Positions 50,361 through 62,110 of a stretch of DNA of 64,000 bases are shown piece by piece. The DNA is from Artemisia argyi (taxonomy: Eukaryota; Streptophyta; Magnoliopsida; Asterales; Asteraceae). The notes beneath the pieces are model-generated. The model saw only the letters and a program-made list of their open reading frames with translations, did not search any database and had not been told where the DNA came from. The position numbers were made by a program, and so were the translations under genes. The stretch covers positions 262,525,544-262,589,543 of the forward strand of contig CM060708.1 of assembly GCA_030686995.1 (NCBI GenBank), given 5' to 3'. Position 1 is the stretch's first letter. Each line of letters opens with the position of its first letter.

Positions 50361-50719
50361 ATGTTTGAGTTATGTTGTCTTGTTGCTTTCTAACCGAGGA
50401 GTGTTCGGTTAGAGAAGCTAGTTATCCTATTTTGATATATTTTCCGTCGATTATTCGTCTCGTGTGGAACGATTATTATCTTTTGTGTTTTTCGGTAGCT
50501 GAAACGATGTTGGATCTTTATTGTATGGTTGATGGTTATTATTATATGGTATTATGTGGTTTTTGGATATTGTGGAAATTGAGTTCCTATTCGCCTCATT
50601 GATGTCTTGTGGTGTATTGTCGATATTCTTTCCATGACTTGGCTTCGTTGATTTAGTTCTTGTTGAGCATATGATAAGTTCTATCGGAGACTCATGAACT
50701 TGTATGATGTTTCAGATCA

Positions 50720-51987
50720 ATGGCCCCGCGACGAAATCCTGTTAGAGCTACCAGAACTGGTCCTGCAACGACTACCCGTCCTGCAACGACTACCCCTGGT
50801 CGTCGAGGACGCCGTCCTACTCGAAATGTTGAGACCCCTACTCCTGATAACCTGGACACTACTAACCGCAACAACAGGAATCAAAATGTTGATGTTCAGG
50901 GAGACAATGATCATGTTCTACTTAATGCACCTACTGTGGATCAAGCAATGATCAATCAACTTGTGGAGCAACGAGTGGCTGATCTACTAGCTGAGTCAAA
51001 TCATTCCAACAATTCTGCTGGAACATTTCCACCTGTTCGTGCTAATGGATGTAACTACAAGGAGTTTAAAACTTGTGGACCCATTGAGTTTGGTGGAACT
51101 GAAGGAGTGGTCTACTTGGTTAGGTGGAAGGAGAAGACTGAGTCAGTGGTTGTGCGGAGAATGCGAAGGTAAAGTTTGCTTCTTTTACCTTCAAGGATGA
51201 AGCTCTAACTTGGTGGAACAATTACCGTAATTCGGTTGGGAGTGATGTGGCTTATGCTATGACTTGGGAGCAATTTAAGTCCTTGCTGATTCAGACTTAC
51301 TGCCCAAGGAATGAGATTAAGAAGCTGGAGATTGAGTTCTGGAACCATAAGGTGAAAGGTACCGATATGGCAACTTACAATCGCCGTTATCGAGAGTTAG
51401 CTTTACTTTGTCCCGATATGGTTAGGACTGAGACTCAAAGGATTGAGAGGTATACCGATGGTTTGCCGGTAGCTACAAGGAACGATATGATTTCTGCTAA
51501 GCCTGCAAACATTCATGAGGCTATCACTATTGCTCAACAATTGATGGACTCGTTGGCATTGGAAGAAGCTGAGAAAGACAAGAATGGAAAGAGGAAGAGG
51601 GATAATCACTCTAAGGGTAATGATCGTCGAAACAAGCGACAAACAACTACTAGGGCCTATACTATGGGAGATGGAGATAAGAAGAGCTACAATGGAAATG
51701 CACCCAAGTGTAACCGATGTTATGGGAATCATTCTGGACGATGTACTGTGGTGTGCAAGAATTGCTCTAAGATGGGACACATAGCTAAGGATTGTAGAGC
51801 TCGACCACTTGCTATGGTTCGAGCTACTCCTGAAACTATGAGTAAAGCAAATGTTACTTGTTATGGATGTGGAAAGAAGGGACATTATAGGAATGAGTGT
51901 AGGGAATCGTGGAACCGAGGAAATCAAGGATCGGGTGGTAATGGGTACAATAATGGAAACCGTGGAGCTGGAGGAAACCGTGGATGA
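50720..51987 (+). pseudogene. Chromovirus gag, disrupted
   Basis: ATG at 50720 (MAPRRNPVRATRTG), a basic N-terminus, and the capsid region with FKTCGPIEFGGTEG, then after a frame change near 51150 KDEALTWWNNYRNSVG ... WEQFKSLLIQTYCP. Two CCHC zinc knuckles follow, CKNCSKMGHIAKDC (about 51757) and CYGCGKKGHYRNEC (about 51862), preceded by a partial CNRCYGNH motif. It ends at TGA 51985-51987 where the frame continues into the protease, so the fusion is broken by one nonsense change. Confidence 0.88.
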
Positions 51988-52365
51988 CAAGATAATGGGG
52001 ACCAACGTGTGGAAGCTGGAACTGCTCATGGAAGAGTGTATGCACTTGGGAACGAGAGAGGAGAAGATCCGAACGTCGTTACTGGTACGTTCCTTCTCAA
52101 TAATCGTTATGCTTCCATACTATTTGATACTGGTGCCGATAAGAGTTTTGTGTCCACTAAGTTTGCACCCTTACTAGAGAAACCCCCGATGGCCTTAGGA
52201 ATTGGTTATGATGTAGAGTTAGCTAATGGGAATATAGAGAGGATTAGGACTATCATTCGCGGTTGCACATTAAACTTTCTAAATCGTCCTTTCAACATAG
52301 ATCTTCTACCCGTCACGTTAGGAAGTTTTGATGTCATTATTGGTATGGATTGGTTGTCGAAGTAA
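51988..52365 (+). pseudogene. Chromovirus aspartic protease region
   Basis: Reads TFLLNNRYASILFDTGADKS with the DTG active site at about 52126, then the flap and VIIGMDWLSK. Same frame as the gag 3' part and RT 5' part but closed by TGA (51985) and TAA (52363-52365). It would cut the Gag-Pol polyprotein. Confidence 0.85.
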
Positions 52366-52395
52366 AATGCTCATATACTTTGCGATGAGAAGATC

Positions 52396-53878
52396 GTGCG
52401 TGTGCCTTACGGCAAGGAGATTCTGAACATACCAGGAGATAGAAAAGATTTGAGAGGCCCATCTAGATTAGCAATCATATCTTGCACTAAATTGCCAAAG
52501 CTAATGGAAAAAGGATGTTGCCTTTTCTTAGCTCAAATTTCTGAGAAAGAAGGGAAGGAGAAGAAGGAAAGGTGCATTGGAGATGTGCCTATAGTTCGTT
52601 ATTTTTCGGATGTGTTTCCCGATGATTTGCCGGGAATTCCGCCAACTAGACAAGTAGAGTTTCAGATTGAGTTGATACCTGGTGCTGAACCCGTGGCACG
52701 AGCGCCTTATCGTCTTGCACCTACTGAACGGGAAGAGCCCCGGTCTTATTTGTGAAGAAGAAGGATGGATCATTTCGTATGTGTATTGATTATCGAGAGT
52801 TGAACAAGTTAACGGTGAAGAATAGATACCCGTTACCGAGGATCGACGATTTGTTCGATCAGCTTCAAGGATCGAGTGTGTATTTGAAGATCGATTTGAG
52901 ATCGGGATATCATCAGCTTCGAGTTCGCGAGGAAGATATTCCGAAAATGGCTTTCAGAACCCGTTACGGGCATTACGAGTTTCAGGTGATGCCGTTTGGG
53001 TTGACTAACGCACCGGCGGTATTCATGGACCTCATGAATCGGGTGTGTAAGCCTTACTTGGATAAGTTTGTGATTGTGTTCATCGATGACATCCTAATTT
53101 ATTCAAAGAGTGAGAAGGAGAATGAGGAGCATCTAAGACTTATCTTAGAATTGCTCAGGAAGGAGAAACTGTATGCCAAGTTTTCTAAATGTGAATTTTG
53201 GATTCCGACGGTACAATTTCTGGGTCATGTGATTGATAGACAAGGAGTTCACGTAGATCCTGCTAAGATTGAAGCGATTAAAGATTGGGCTGCACCAACG
53301 ACCCCAATAGAAGTTCGTCAATTTTTGGGATTAGCCGGTTATTACCGAAGATTCATTGAGGGATTTTCGAAGATAGCAAAACCGTTGACCAAATTGACTC
53401 AAAAGAGTGTTAAGTACGAATGGGGAGATAAGGAAGAGGAAGCATTTCAATTACTTAAGGAAATGTTGTGTAGTGCTCCTATCTTAGCGTTACCTGAAGG
53501 TAACGAGGACTTCGTCGTCTATTGTGACGCTTCGCATAAAGGTTTAGGAGCTGTGTTAATGCAACGAGAGAAAGTGATAGCTTATGCTTCCCGACAGCTC
53601 AAGAAGCACGAAAAGAACTACACCACCCATGATTTGGAGTTAGGTGTTGTGGTTTTTGCCTTAAGGATATGGAGACATTACTTGTACGGAACCAAGTGTG
53701 TTGTATTTACTGACCACAAAAGTCTGCAACACATTTTGAACCAAAAAGAGCTTAACATGAGACAGGACGTTGGATTGAGTTGCTAAGCGATTATGATTGT
53801 GAAATTCGTTACCATCCTGGTAAAGCAAACGTTGTTACTGATGCTCTTAGTCGAAAGGAGAGAATTCCACCGTTATGA
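52396..53878 (+). pseudogene. Chromovirus reverse transcriptase and RNase H, disrupted
   Basis: The linker ends [27 protein letters not shown] (about 52715). There a deletion joins it abruptly to the '[19 protein letters not shown]' block at 52750, removing the stretch that normally holds the RT fingers (roughly 30 codons). The palm is intact: [20 protein letters not shown] and [12 protein letters not shown] with both Asp. RNase H follows ([41 protein letters not shown]), a one-base loss near 53765, then [12 protein letters not shown] and TGA at 53876-53878. Confidence 0.88.
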
Positions 53879-53893
53879 GTTAGGTCATTAGGA

Positions 53894-55343
53894 ATGACTA
53901 TCGTATCGCCATTACCTTCTCAAATATTAGAAGCTCAAACGGAAGCGTTGAAAGCAGAAAATCGACCTGCTGAGAACATATTTGGGATGGAAGAAAATGA
54001 GAAGGGACTTGTTAAGCGTTCTGATGGAGTATTATGTTTTGGAGACCGAAGTTGGGTACCATTGTATGGAGGAATTCGAGAGTTGATTATGCATGAGTCG
54101 CATAAATCAACATACTCTATTCATCCTGGGTCCGACAAGATGTACCAGGATTTGAAAAAGTTATATTGGTGGCCAAATATGAAGGCAGATATAGCATTGT
54201 ATGTTAGTAAGTGTTTGAGTTGCTCTAAGGTTAAGGCCGAACATCAAAGACCGTCAGGATTATTGACGCAGCCAGAACTCCCGGTGTGGAAATGGGAGCG
54301 GATTACGATGGACTTTATTACCAAAGACAGCTAGCGGTTGTGACGCTATATGGGTAATTGTGGATCGATTGACTAAGTCTGCTCATTTCCTGGCGATTAG
54401 TGAAGATGACAGTGTTAACAAACTTGCGAGGTTGTATGTGAAGGAGATAGTTTCTCGTCATAGAGTTCCGATATCGATTATTTCTGATCGCGATAGCCGC
54501 TTTACGTCAGCGTTGTGGCGATCACTTCAAACTGCTTTGGGGACGAGACTTGATATGAGTACCGCATATCACCCCCAAACCGATGGTCAAAGTGAGAGAA
54601 CCATTCAGACTTTGGAGGATATGCTTCGTGCATGCATCATAGACTTTGGTAAAGGCTGGGAGAAATATCTACCCCTTGCGGAGTTCTCCTATAACAATAG
54701 CTACCACACAAGTCTTAAAGCTGCACCATTTGAAGCTTTATATGGTCGTAAATGTCGTTCACCTATTGGTTGGGCTGAAGTTAGAGATAGCCAACTCACA
54801 GACCCTGAGCTTATTTTGGAAACTACTGAGAAAGTAACGCAAATTCGAGACCGATTGCAAGCAGCAAGAGATAGGCAGAAAAGTTACGCCGATCAGAGAC
54901 GTAAACCCCTAGAATTCCAGGTTGGAGACAAAGTGATGCTGAAAGTCTCACCTTGGAAGGGTGTGATACGTTTTGGGAAACGTGGAAAACTTAATCTCCG
55001 CTACATTTGACCATTTCTTATTTTGGAAAGAATTGGGCCCGTGGCGTATCGTTTGGAATTACCACCGGAATTGAGTAAAGTCCATGATGTGTTTCACGTT
55101 AGCAATTTGAAGAAGTGTCTTTCGGATGAAACGCCGGTTATACCAATTAAGGATATTCGTGTGGATGAAAGTTTGAATTTTATGGAAGAGCCGATTGAGA
55201 TACTGGATAGAGAGATTAAACGACTTAAGAGAAGTCGTATTCCGCTCATCAAAGTTCGTTGGAATTCGCGGCATGGACCGGAATTCACGTGGGAACGTGA
55301 GGATGAGTTTCGCAAGAGATATCCGAAGCTTTTTACTTCGTAG
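53894..55343 (+). pseudogene. Chromovirus integrase with chromodomain-like tail, disrupted
   Basis: Zinc-binding [13 protein letters not shown] ... CLSCSKVK, core with Asp in ITMDFITK, Asp in IISDRDSRF, Glu in GQSERTIQT, the GPF-type module ([26 protein letters not shown]) and a C-terminal chromodomain-like end (EEPIEILDREIKRL, IKVRWNSRHGPEFTWERE, RYPKLF), stop 55341-55343. Lesions: a frameshift near 54320 and TGA at 55008-55010 replacing the conserved Gly of GPF. In chromoviruses the chromodomain steers insertion to heterochromatin, in keeping with this nest. Confidence 0.88.
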
Positions 55344-55395
55344 ATGTTTTGTTCCGAGTGAAACCCGGGACGGGTTTCTTCTGAGGCTGGGAGGA

Positions 55396-55789
55396 TGTGA
55401 CAACTGGCAAATTAGTGAGCCGTTTTGAAAACCCGCATTACTTTAAAAATTATAATTTTGGAATATTTGAAAAGTTTATCGTGACGATATATTTTACGAA
55501 CATTGGAATGTGATTTTTTTATCATACGTTATTTATGGAATTCGATTATTTATTAATGGTTTGGTTTGGTTCATTCGTGATGATTTATTTTTGAGATCAT
55601 TATTTTCGCACTACACTGACTCCGGCACTAGGATAACCTAACAATTTTAATTATTTTAATATTGGTTCGGATATTTATATTTTTGGAACGTATCGCGAGG
55701 TTTTGATTATTTTGGAACGATTTCGGTTCGAGAGAGTTGATTTGTTATTTAAGGTTTTGGGTTTGGTCCGTGTATTTACACCGGGTTAC
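55396..55789 (+). repeat. 3' LTR of the chromovirus, first part
   Basis: Matches 45146-45541 with few changes. It is cut after gttac (55785-55789), the target duplication of the third LTR element. Confidence 0.9.
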
Positions 55790-57137
55790 TGGTGCGTGGG
55801 AATCGCAACAGGCTTTACCTCTCGAGGGATCTCGAGAAGCTTACAACCCCCACTAGGCAGTGTACCTGATCGTTGTAGTATAGTATAGTGACAAGTATCG
55901 GGGGATTGATCGTTCAGCTTAGGAATAGTGTCGCTAGGATTAGAAAGCCTAAATTACTAGTTCTAAAGGTGAGGGATGATTATTTTTGTGTTTTTATATT
56001 TTTATGAAAGCAATTAAAATCTCGGGTTTTAGAAGAGTGGGCGGAATTAGTTGCTATTCAACTAACCCAAAACTAAGATGCAATTAAAATAAAATACTAA
56101 AAATGAAAATAAACTAATTAAACTAAGGTTGTGAGCAGTAATTGGAGAAAATGTGTTTACTTAGATTTCACTACTCCCTAGATATCTTTTACACGTTAAT
56201 TACTTGTTATAATTGCATGGATGACGGATTGTATTCCTTAATACCATTCATGGGGTGGCATACATAACTCCCCAATTCTATGAGCTCTTATCTCCTCCTA
56301 CACCATGACCCAGCACAACTATAGGGATTGTAAACAGTGGCTCATGCATTAAATACAACCAATAAAGACCTAATACGCCTCGGTTCATGTTTCTTAAGAC
56401 GTTCAAGCATGTTACCATTTGGAGATCTGCCAGTTTTTTTAAGCCTAACATATAAAATCATTCATCCAAGACAAGAATAAACAAGTAATCAACACATAAT
56501 CAATATCTAGGTTTCATTAGATCTAAGCAAACACAAAGGACATCTAGCCTAGCATAATGGAATTGAGACAAGAACAAGATATAGACAACCAACATATAGA
56601 CATATTGATTGAATTAGAAGAACACTTATCTCAATTACAATGCAAGGTATCAAGGGTTTGAAACCCTTGAAAAACCTGTAAAAGTTGCACCAAATTCGTC
56701 TTTAGGGTTTCTCCAAAACTTCTCTTTTTTAATGTGAAAAACTAGAAAACTATATATAGGAAAACAAGGGTGACGGCGTCAAGAGCAAGGGTGTGACGCC
56801 GTCATCTCGCCGCCAAATACTTCCTCGGACGGCCTTGATCTACTTATGATGGCCTATGTGACGCCGTCATCAACCACGATATTTTATTCTTGGGACTTTG
56901 ACGCCGTCAAGAACAACTCTTGACGCCTTCAGGTACTGTTCCCAATATAGAAATTTGAGACTTTGCTGTTTTCTTCACTTTTATGCTCCAAAAACGTCCG
57001 AAATGGCTTCTTTTCCAGAATTCACTCTCCAAGTACCTAAAATCACAAAAGGAACGATTTAGGGCAATATTTGATCAAATAAAGTCGGATTCGGGCTTAA
57101 ATGACCCCCTAAAAACGGATCATTTTTCGCCTCATCA
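55790..57137 (-). repeat. 3' LTR of the Gag-only Athila element
   Basis: 1348 bp, nearly identical to 62016-63363. It holds the same U5 tRNA-Asp-like segment (55870-55884), TATA box (about 56751-56758) and TGACGCCGTCA copies (56771-56930). The purine tract aagtgtaagggtata (minus strand) directly precedes it. Confidence 0.92.
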
Positions 57138-57730
57138 TATACCCTTACACTTGAGATTTGCTTGTCCTCAAGCAAATGCGCTTTTATTCTACTCAAAAGA
57201 CAAGTTAGGGGTCATTTAACACTAATATAAAAGTAATTACAACAAATAATCGTTCCACTAAAGACCAATAGACAAGCACGGAGGTCATACACAAGCACCT
57301 CACAAATAGTGTTTAGATACTCACATCTCTCGGGTGTAATAAAGTAATATAACATTATGGAAATGGAAGATATCTCTCACTACCTGTCATAGCAAAATAG
57401 ATTACCATAGGCTTGGGAAAGGATCAAACCTCCACCACATGGCGTAAGCACCTAGGATAAACTATCAAAGAGGTCTTTTAAAGGGTTGTAACGTTAGGTA
57501 TAGGGATATGAATTACACGGTTTTCTTGGATAAAGGAAGTTTTACTGGTGGCGAGTTAACAATCTTAGTTAATTACATGTACAAGATGGCGTTGCTAAGC
57601 CAAGACTAGACTCGACTTAAGCTAACAAATGAAAAATAACAAAAACATAAAATAAACATAGAATGAAACGGGATGGTAGTCCGTATGTTTTTTTTTCTCT
57701 TTTTCTTTTCTATTTTTTTTTTCTTTTTCT

Positions 57731-57778
<48 letters not shown>

Positions 57779-59606
57779 ATACACTCTTACCCTACCATCC
57801 AAAATAATACATCATAGGGGATTGAGCATTCCCCTTACACTTGAATCTTTACATACTTTACATTCAACTAATCTAATGACTCGAATTAAGAAAATTAAAA
57901 CACTTGGAGCACTTTTAAGATTAACGTACATATGGGGGTAATAAATAATGTTCTTCCCCATTACTCCATAAAATAAGTACTTACCCATGAGTCCCAATCG
58001 TCCCAAAACAATATGTACAAGGATATGACTCGACTTAGCAACCATGTAATCAATTAGAAAGTTAACTTAGGGTTTAACAAATAACAATAATGCACTAAAG
58101 ATGAGCGCATACACGGAAGGCTAAGGCGATTTGGGTGTACATTTAAGTGGGGTGTAACAAATTCTTCCTTTAAGTAAGATGCTTAAAGTTAGAAACGAAA
58201 AGATAGGCTCGGAGGGGTGTACTAGGGGTTTCGTGTACTAAAAATGAGTACAACGCTAAGGGTGTGGGAAAAATTAGTTGACTTAAGTAGTCAAGTAATA
58301 TGACTTAAATGGTCAAGTAATTATCATACGGGTTTAACACAAGGGTGATCCTAATGCCTCTTATCATGTAGTAAATCCTACCACACGAATGTAGTCTCAC
58401 TAGCGGTCTCGGGATGCATCACTAACGCAAGTTCTAGAATCTGAATGCTACCGGTACACTCATAAGCACTAATAATGAATGCTTTTCCTATCAAATCTAA
58501 AGGCGAACCTCACATATTTGGGTGGAAAATTTTTCTGAATATACGGTTATGTGCTAGTCATACAATCTCCTATCCATGATACGCTTGCTATGGCTAAAGT
58601 TTCACTCCTAAATGTTGTAAAAAATTTTAAATTTGGCGCTAAAATTGCACTAACAAGTATTTCTCATAGTTTTATTACACATCTACCATCAAACAAAACA
58701 AACTCAAGCGAAAGTGCATATGTAAGGTATCATCTTTTTACCCTCCCCTTACACTTAAGATGAACATTGTCCCCAATGTTCAAGTAAAGAATGTAAAAGT
58801 GAAAAAGTAAAGAGAATGAAATCAAATACTCCCCTGATTCGCTCGGTATGGATTATAGGTTGGCCAGGTTAGATCTTCCTCCAAGAAAACGAATAATCAA
58901 AGCTTCCCTTCCAGAATATAAATCATCTCCTTGTCGAACATAACCTGTAAATCCTGACAACAATAGACAAGGCAACCTTGCGTAAAATCGGCGGCATCCT
59001 ATATAAGTTACTAAATCCTAGAAAACAAGATAAGATATAATGCTTGTGGAATGAGGTTTGCAGATTTCCTGGAGATTATAAAACTTAATAATTCACAAAA
59101 ACCATAAGACTCCGTTAGAAAAACAAAACCGGTAAAATTTCCAGATTTTAACTCCTGACGCCGTCAGAATGGACCTGCAGAAATTCTTATGTTAAGTTTC
59201 CGGAAAATTTCTGGAAAAACTTGGTCCTACTTCCTGGAAAATCCTGCAAAACTTCATTATGACTCAATACAAGCATTTGACTCTAACAAATACGAATATA
59301 CATGTTCATTTAATATTGTGGAGAATCATGATCGGTTTGTTTCTTAAAAACATATTTGGGGTTTCCCCTTACACTTATCTTTTGCAAAAATACTTCTAGG
59401 TGGAGTTAAGACTAGGCTAAACAACATAGTAAAGTATTTCCACATTTTAATTTAGAGAAACATGATCAACCAACAATAAAAATAAAACATGCATACGGAA
59501 GCAAATAACAAACAAACAAATAAAATCACACAAAACATGGGTTGCCTCCCAAGAAGTGCTTTTCTTTATTTACGAGTCTTGTAGCTAGACTCAAGGTTAT
59601 GGGTTA
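57138..59606 (-). other. 3' non-coding region shared with the Athila element
   Basis: The reverse of 38123-40557 with high similarity throughout, including the gaggcaacc tag next to the stop codon, a homopolymer run (T on the + strand, about 57738-57777) and the end at the LTR. No ORF. Its retention in an element without pol suggests it holds packaging or reverse-transcription signals; that is inference. Confidence 0.8.
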
Positions 59607-61844
59607 CTACGTGATTCCATCATTGGTTCCACTCTCTAGGTCATCTTCTAAACCAGTTTTGTATTCCGGACCTAGTTGCAAACACTCTTTGTAGAAACCA
59701 AGCATCCTATTCTTTACATATTCTACTCCCCTACGTCTATCCTCCTCATTCCTATAATAAGCCGCTTGCTTATGTTCCTTTTTGAAATTGGAGAGAAGGC
59801 GGTATTGTTCGATCTTGTAGGGCATTTGATAAGCAACCTCATCATTCTCTTTCTTGAATCTAACTATCCCTAAAGTCGGATCATAACTCATCCTAGTGGC
59901 CTCAACAAATGGTTTTCCGAATATTATTTGGCTTAGGTTAGCATCAATCACCGGACGAGTGTCCTCAACTATCATAAAATCGGTCTCATAAGTGAGATTC
60001 CCTATAATCACATGCAGTCCCTTCACTCTTCCTGCAAAATTACTTATCAGATTCTTACCGGGCATCATCCTAAAATTGAGTTGCTTCTTCATCACCCAAT
60101 TGTAATAAGTCCTAGTCATGATGTTCACGGGGGATCTAAGGTAGATGTAAGCTTTCCATATATGCATGTGCCCGATATTGCATGGGATGTTAATGTTAGA
60201 GGGGTCTCCCATTTTGATAAGGGGTGTGCCAAAGATATATGTTTTCTCGGGACTATCGAATAAATCCTTGTGGTATTCCTGTTCTTCCTTGGTTGGCAAC
60301 TTATCAAAGTATTCTTCTATAGGTTCTACTTCCTCTAATTCCTCATCCTTATTAACCTCAACTTCCCTACTCTCATTCTTACTATCGGCTTCTATTCTAA
60401 CTTCATCCTTGTCACTCTCCTCTATCTCCTTATCTATTGGCTTAATGGTGACAACATTGACGAAGTGGACATGTTTGGATGATGAGGGATCCTTAATTTG
60501 GCTTCCACTATTGGTGTCCCTAGTGTCCTTCCTAGGTGTGATTAACGATTGGTTGTTGAGGGCTTTTAACAAGTTGTCAATCTTGTTGGTCATCTCCATT
60601 TGTTGTTGGTTAAATTCGGTTTCAAACCTAGCTATGCGGGCTTCTTGAGATGCCATGAACTTTGACATCAATCCTTCAAGATTGTTGGTACTACCATAGT
60701 TGTTAGAAGGATTGTTGTTGAAAGTACGGTTGGATGGTGGACCGTTTGGTTGGTAGCGATTAGGCGGATTGGAAGAATTAGGTTGATTTTGTTTCCACCT
60801 AAGGCTTGGGTGATTTTTCCATGAGGGGTTGTATGAATCACCGTAAGGGTTTGGCTCGGGCTTGAAAGTGTACCACTTATCTCCCGCTTCGTCGGTACGC
60901 GTGGATGCGTAGTCCGCAAAAGCTGTTCTGGGGAGTTCCACACAATCACGAGTGTCATGGGGACCACTACATAATTCGCATGAAGAAGTGATCTTGTTCA
61001 CTTGGCTTGAAGGCTTAGGAGCATCGTAAGATTTCATGAGAAACTTGACTTGGTCCTCAAGTTCCATGATCCTACGGTCGGGAGTGCTAGAGTTGTTCGA
61101 AGGCAAAGATATTGCCTTGACCGTTTTGTTCAAATCACGGGGATCATTCCAACTTTCGTTGTCATAGAGAGCAAGATCTTCTATGAGTTCCCATGATTGT
61201 TCCGCACTAAGATCACGTAGCTTACCACCGGCCGATTGGTCAATGGCTCGCCTCGTGGAGATGTCGATATGGTCATAAAAGATTTGGACTTGGAGCCAAA
61301 GATCTATGCCATGATGAGGGACTTTTTGGAGTAAGTCCTTGAAACGAGTCCATGCTTCATAAAGAGATTCATTTTGACGTTGTTGGAACGTCAAGATGTC
61401 ATTTCTAAGCTTAGTAGTTCTCCCCGGTGGGAAAAATTGAGCAAGGAAACGAGTGATGAGATCATCCCATGTGGTGATGGATCCCGCGGGTAAACGCTCA
61501 AGCCATTGACTAGCTTGATCCCGTAGAGAGAATTGGAATAGGCGTAAACGGGTAGTCTCTCTAGTTTCAACACCTAGGTCTATGGAATCTACGATTTTGA
61601 GAAAGTCCTTAAGATGTTGGTTTGGATCTTCGGAACGAAGTCCATGGAATGCACATCCGCTTTGCACCAACCGGATGGTGTCGGATCGCAAGGGGGTCAC
61701 ATTGGCTCCGGTGAGCTCAATGGTGTTTCGGTAGCCTTGGTGGCTAGGTCGGGAATACTCTCCTAAGGTTCGGGGCCTAAGGGGTTCTAATGGTGGGTTT
61801 TGTTGTGGTGGGATGACGGGTTCAAAGATGTTAACACCTTCCAT
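59607..61844 (-). CDS. Gag-like protein with dead protease-like domain (745 aa)
   Basis: Open from ATG (61842-61844, MEGVNIFEPVIPP) to TAG at 59607. Residues about 55-250 are an Athila-type capsid (DPNQHLKDFLKIVDS, RLRLFQFSLRDQASQWL, FLAQFFPPGRTTKLRNDI, LQKVPHHGIDLWLQVQIFYD). Near residue 290 is a single Cys/His knuckle (CELCSGPHDTRDC), then Asn/Pro-rich and helical segments (LEGLMSKFMASQEARIARFE), an acidic stretch (about 480-530) and a C-terminal domain aligned to the Athila protease. At the active site it reads YIYLRSPVNIM where the relatives have ALADLGVSINLM, so the catalytic Asp-Leu-Gly is gone, while FGKPFVEATR replaces GRPFLATAR. It lies between primer site and 3' region, as gag does. 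It would form particles; the dead domain may be structural. Confidence 0.88.
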   Translation of the reverse strand: MEGVNIFEPVIPPQQNPPLEPLRPRTLGEYSRPSHQGYRNTIELTGANVTPLRSDTIRLVQSGCAFHGLRSEDPNQHLKDFLKIVDSIDLGVETRETTRLRLFQFSLRDQASQWLERLPAGSITTWDDLITRFLAQFFPPGRTTKLRNDILTFQQRQNESLYEAWTRFKDLLQKVPHHGIDLWLQVQIFYDHIDISTRRAIDQSAGGKLRDLSAEQSWELIEDLALYDNESWNDPRDLNKTVKAISLPSNNSSTPDRRIMELEDQVKFLMKSYDAPKPSSQVNKITSSCELCSGPHDTRDCVELPRTAFADYASTRTDEAGDKWYTFKPEPNPYGDSYNPSWKNHPSLRWKQNQPNSSNPPNRYQPNGPPSNRTFNNNPSNNYGSTNNLEGLMSKFMASQEARIARFETEFNQQQMEMTNKIDNLLKALNNQSLITPRKDTRDTNSGSQIKDPSSSKHVHFVNVVTIKPIDKEIEESDKDEVRIEADSKNESREVEVNKDEELEEVEPIEEYFDKLPTKEEQEYHKDLFDSPEKTYIFGTPLIKMGDPSNINIPCNIGHMHIWKAYIYLRSPVNIMTRTYYNWVMKKQLNFRMMPGKNLISNFAGRVKGLHVIIGNLTYETDFMIVEDTRPVIDANLSQIIFGKPFVEATRMSYDPTLGIVRFKKENDEVAYQMPYKIEQYRLLSNFKKEHKQAAYYRNEEDRRRGVEYVKNRMLGFYKECLQLGPEYKTGLEDDLESGTNDGIT

Positions 61845-61991
61845 GATGTCGGATGGTAAAGAGTTACGAACAAAGGCACAAAGAAATAAGATAGACTAAA
61901 GAAGACCTAAAAATAAAAATAAAATCTTACTAGAAAGGAATCTAGCAAGTAGACCTAATAAAAAGAAATTCTAATCTAGACAATAACTATT
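61845..61991 (-). other. Leader of the Gag-only element
   Basis: Untranslated leader homologous to 32626-32770 of the Athila element, including tttttattaggtctacttgc (minus strand). Nothing else seen. Confidence 0.7.
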
Positions 61992-62009
61992 TCCCAGGCT
62001 GCGGCGCCA
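61992..62009 (-). other. Primer binding site, degenerate tRNA-Asp type
   Basis: The minus strand reads tggcgccgcagcctggga six bases after the LTR. Compared with the perfect tRNA-Asp complement at 32608-32625 the first eight bases agree and three of the rest differ. It could still prime, or it may fit another tRNA with a different T-stem. Confidence 0.65.
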
Positions 62010-62095
62010 AAAACTTGATGCGTGGGAATCGCAACAGGCTTTACCTCTCGAGGGATCTCGAGAAGCTTACAACCCCCACCAGGCAGTGTACCTGA

Positions 62096-62110
62096 TCGTT
62101 GTAGTATAGT
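62096..62110 (-). promoter_or_regulatory. U5 segment complementary to tRNA-Asp 5' half (15 bases)
   Basis: The element RNA carries the complement of tcgttgtagtatagt, the acceptor-to-D-arm part of tRNA-Asp(GUC). Further bases (gtgacaagta) roughly follow the D-loop sequence. It lies about 90 bases from the primer site, and a second copy is at 55870-55884. The start tcgttg can pair with the complement of the primer site (caacgg) as the tRNA acceptor stem would, which supports the identification from the sequence itself. Confidence 0.6.
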
